20,222 nucleotides of DNA, taken from positions 25,816 to 46,037 of the forward strand of contig BJOX01000113.1 of NCBI GenBank assembly GCA_009731375.1. Reading direction: 5' to 3'. Both the position numbers and the translations under genes were made by a program. This DNA comes from Paulinella micropora. Lineage: Eukaryota; Cercozoa; Imbricatea; Euglyphida. Position 1 is the stretch's first letter; every line of letters starts with the position of its first letter. Under the pieces are notes generated by a model. It worked only from the letters and a program-made list of their open reading frames with translations, searched no databases and was not told the origin of the DNA. Shown piece by piece: positions 18,029 to 20,222 of the stretch.

Positions 18029-18222
18029 CAAAGCAAAGAAAAGAAAGAAAAGAAAAGAAAGAAAAGGAAAGAAAGAAAAGAAAGAAAGAAAAGGAAAGAA
18101 AGAAAGAACGAAGGAAGGAAGGAAGGAAGGAAGGAGGAAAGGAGGGAAGGAGGGAAGGAAGGAAGGAAAGAAGGAAGGAGGGAGGGAGGGAGGGAAGGAA
18201 GGAGGGAAGGAGGGAGGAGGGC
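17626..18222. repeat. Polypurine tract of GAA, GAAA and GGAA repeats
   Basis: About 600 bases that are almost all purine on this strand: GGA/GAA triplets, then GAAA, then GGAA blocks. A 10-N gap (17984-17993) and an A run interrupt it. Lysine/arginine/glutamate or poly-S/L/F frames across it are artefacts. Confidence 0.95.
17984..17993. other. Assembly gap (10 N)
   Basis: Ten Ns between a GAAA tract and an A run. Confidence 0.99.
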
Positions 18223-18407
18223 ACGGTTATAGAAGCTGATAACAAGCAAACAATTAAACCAAGAAAGAAAACAAAGAGACAAAAAGGGAGAAAAATAGAG
18301 AAAAAGAGAAGAAGCCACTATTTTTACTGAGGTTCGCCTTCTTGCATGATTTCTTTTCAGCTCTAGGAAAAGCAAGCGTTCTTGAATGATTAAAAGTCGT
18401 TTGTTCA

Positions 18408-18513
18408 GTGGAAGCAGAAAGAGAAGAAAGAGAAGAAAGAGAAGAAAGAAGAAAGAGAAGAAAGAGAAGACAGAGATGAAAGAGAGGAAAGAGAAGGAGA
18501 AGAGAGAGAGGAG

Positions 18514-18558
<45 letters not shown>

Positions 18559-18637
18559 AAGAGAAAGAAAGAGAAAAAGAGAAAGAGCGAGCGAGAGAGC
18601 GCGCGCGCGCGCGAGAGAGAGAGAGATAGATAGATAA

Positions 18638-18674
<37 letters not shown>

Positions 18675-18683
18675 GCGAGAGCG

Positions 18684-18777
<94 letters not shown>

Positions 18778-18810
18778 GGAGGGAGAGAGAAGAGAGAGAG
18801 AAGGGAGAGA

Positions 18811-18858
<48 letters not shown>

Positions 18859-18862
18859 GGTG
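18408..18862. repeat. Compound GA/GAAA/GC/GATA/AT array
   Basis: Mostly purine GA and GAAA repeats, with a GC alternation at about 18600-18612, a GATA block (about 18625-18675) and an AT run (about 18724-18758). The preceding 18223-18407 is unique, A-rich and without a recognised feature. Confidence 0.95.
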
Positions 18863-18892
18863 GTTTGGTGGTTAGGCCACTGGAGCCGCCCA

Positions 18893-18993
18893 TACGCTAC
18901 CTCACTAAACACACACATACACACATACACACTTATTACTCACAAATCAACACAAAAATACACACATACGCATATTATTTACGCTGTCCCACT

Positions 18994-19039
<46 letters not shown>

Positions 19040-19162
19040 CACACACACGCACACAGACACACACACACACACACACACCCATACACACCCATACACACAA
19101 CACATTATTCATCACACACATAGACACATATGCATACTATATACGCTGTCTCACTAAAACAC
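18893..19162. repeat. (CA)n array with three diverged 20-nt tags
   Basis: CA repeats contain three copies of a tag of the form TACGCT..C.CACT.AAACAC at 18893-18912, 18980-19000 and 19142-19162. Each is preceded by a similar A/T-rich lead, so the array has a larger repeat unit of variable length. Confidence 0.8.
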
Positions 19163-19257
19163 ACGCCATACATACATATGCATTCACAACTAGGCCTATC
19201 ATTAGTGGTTTCGGAAGAGCACTCACTGGAAAACGCAAACAGGGACGGACATGACTC

Positions 19258-19267
19258 ACTCTCTCTG

Positions 19268-19332
<65 letters not shown>
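19258..19332. repeat. (CT)n microsatellite
   Basis: About 36 CT units, with GTAT and GT interruptions at its edges. The flanks (19163-19257 and 19333-19430) are short unique segments with no recognised feature. Confidence 0.95.
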
Positions 19333-19336
<4 letters not shown>

Positions 19337-19495
19337 ATGTCCTGTCTCTCTCTATCTTTCTTAGATAAAGAAATGTAATACATTGGGACCGGATCATAAG
19401 GAGCGGAGCCAGGGGAGCGATAGCCTACGAACATACATACATCAATACATAGCATAGATATATAATATACATACATATCATACACGCATGCATGC

Positions 19496-19991
<496 letters not shown>

Positions 19992-19996
<5 letters not shown>

Positions 19997-20082
19997 GTTG
20001 TACGGAAAAGAGGGGAGCGTTTGCGGTCGGAGCCGTAGTACCAGCCTGTGCTAGTACTACCAACACACACGCACAACTCTAT
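19992..20082. other. Inverted-repeat junction between GATA and TATC arrays
   Basis: ATAGAGTTGT (19992-20001) and ACAACTCTAT (20073-20082) are exact reverse complements. The GATA array on the left and the TATC array on the right extend the stem outward. Inside the 71-nt spacer a second perfect 7-bp stem, GTAGTAC/GTACTAC (20035-20041 and 20054-20060), is nested. Confidence 0.85.
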
Positions 20083-20124
20083 CTATGTATCTATCTATCT
20101 ATCTATCTATCCATCTATCTATCC

Positions 20125-20222
<98 letters not shown>
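20083..20222. repeat. (ATCT)n array, right edge
   Basis: ATCT units with a few CATC and GTAT variants running to the end of the window. It is complementary to the GATA array at 19496-19991. Confidence 0.95.

Noticed and set aside
17430-18930. Lys/Arg/Glu- or Leu/Ser/Phe-rich ORFs on both strands
   Set aside because: Artefacts of GAA, GAAA and GA repeats that cross assembly gaps.

Overview
The window looks like nuclear DNA of a eukaryote with a very microsatellite-rich genome. There are no operons or bacterial-type signals. Long A/C, GATA, ACAT, GA, GAAA and AAT arrays fill both ends, and the middle is an 11-kb retrotransposon with a tRNA-derived SINE-like insert inside it. The sequence does not fix the host. 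A protist such as a chromerid or other alveolate, or a repeat-rich invertebrate such as a cephalopod or other mollusc, would both fit; this is inference only. Five runs of N and several long homopolymers beside them show a draft assembly.

Layout: 1-3822 is almost pure simple repeat, with a 97-nt poly-G run and a 365-nt gap. 3823-4978 is about 1.15 kb of unique DNA in which I recognise no gene. 4979-16016 is a complete LTR retrotransposon of Ty3/gypsy type. It has 235/237-nt LTRs (TGTA...TACA), a 4-bp target duplication CTTC, a candidate primer-binding site and a polypurine tract. 16017-17316 holds a pentanucleotide repeat, the 3' end of a second, diverged LTR element, and two MITE-like units with TTTACGC/GCGTAAA ends. 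17317-20222 is again mostly purine-rich, CA and GATA/TATC arrays, ending in two oppositely oriented tetranucleotide arrays joined by an inverted repeat.

How the element works: a long Gag-like ORF (898 aa; glycine-rich N-terminus, two PPxY motifs, a CCCH rather than CCHC zinc finger, RGG-rich tail) ends in one UGA codon in a C-following context. The same frame then continues for about 235 codons, with a coiled-coil segment and the N-terminal half of a retropepsin. The C-terminal half of that protease lies in the -1 frame, joined to reverse transcriptase, RNase H and integrase. RT, RNase H and integrase catalytic residues all appear intact, and pol ends in an unrecognised C-terminal extension of about 300 aa. 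No env is visible. The protease is odd in three ways: it is split across two frames, has DTM where DTG is expected, and has LLS where LLG is expected. This is either an unusual expression and protease arrangement or a recently decayed or mis-assembled copy. All nine LTR-LTR substitutions are A/C or G/T changes, which raises the possibility of base-call error.

The best candidate for something undescribed is this retrotransposon lineage: CCCH-Gag with PPxY motifs, a UGA junction, a variant protease and a pol C-terminal domain. Everything else is repeat structure.
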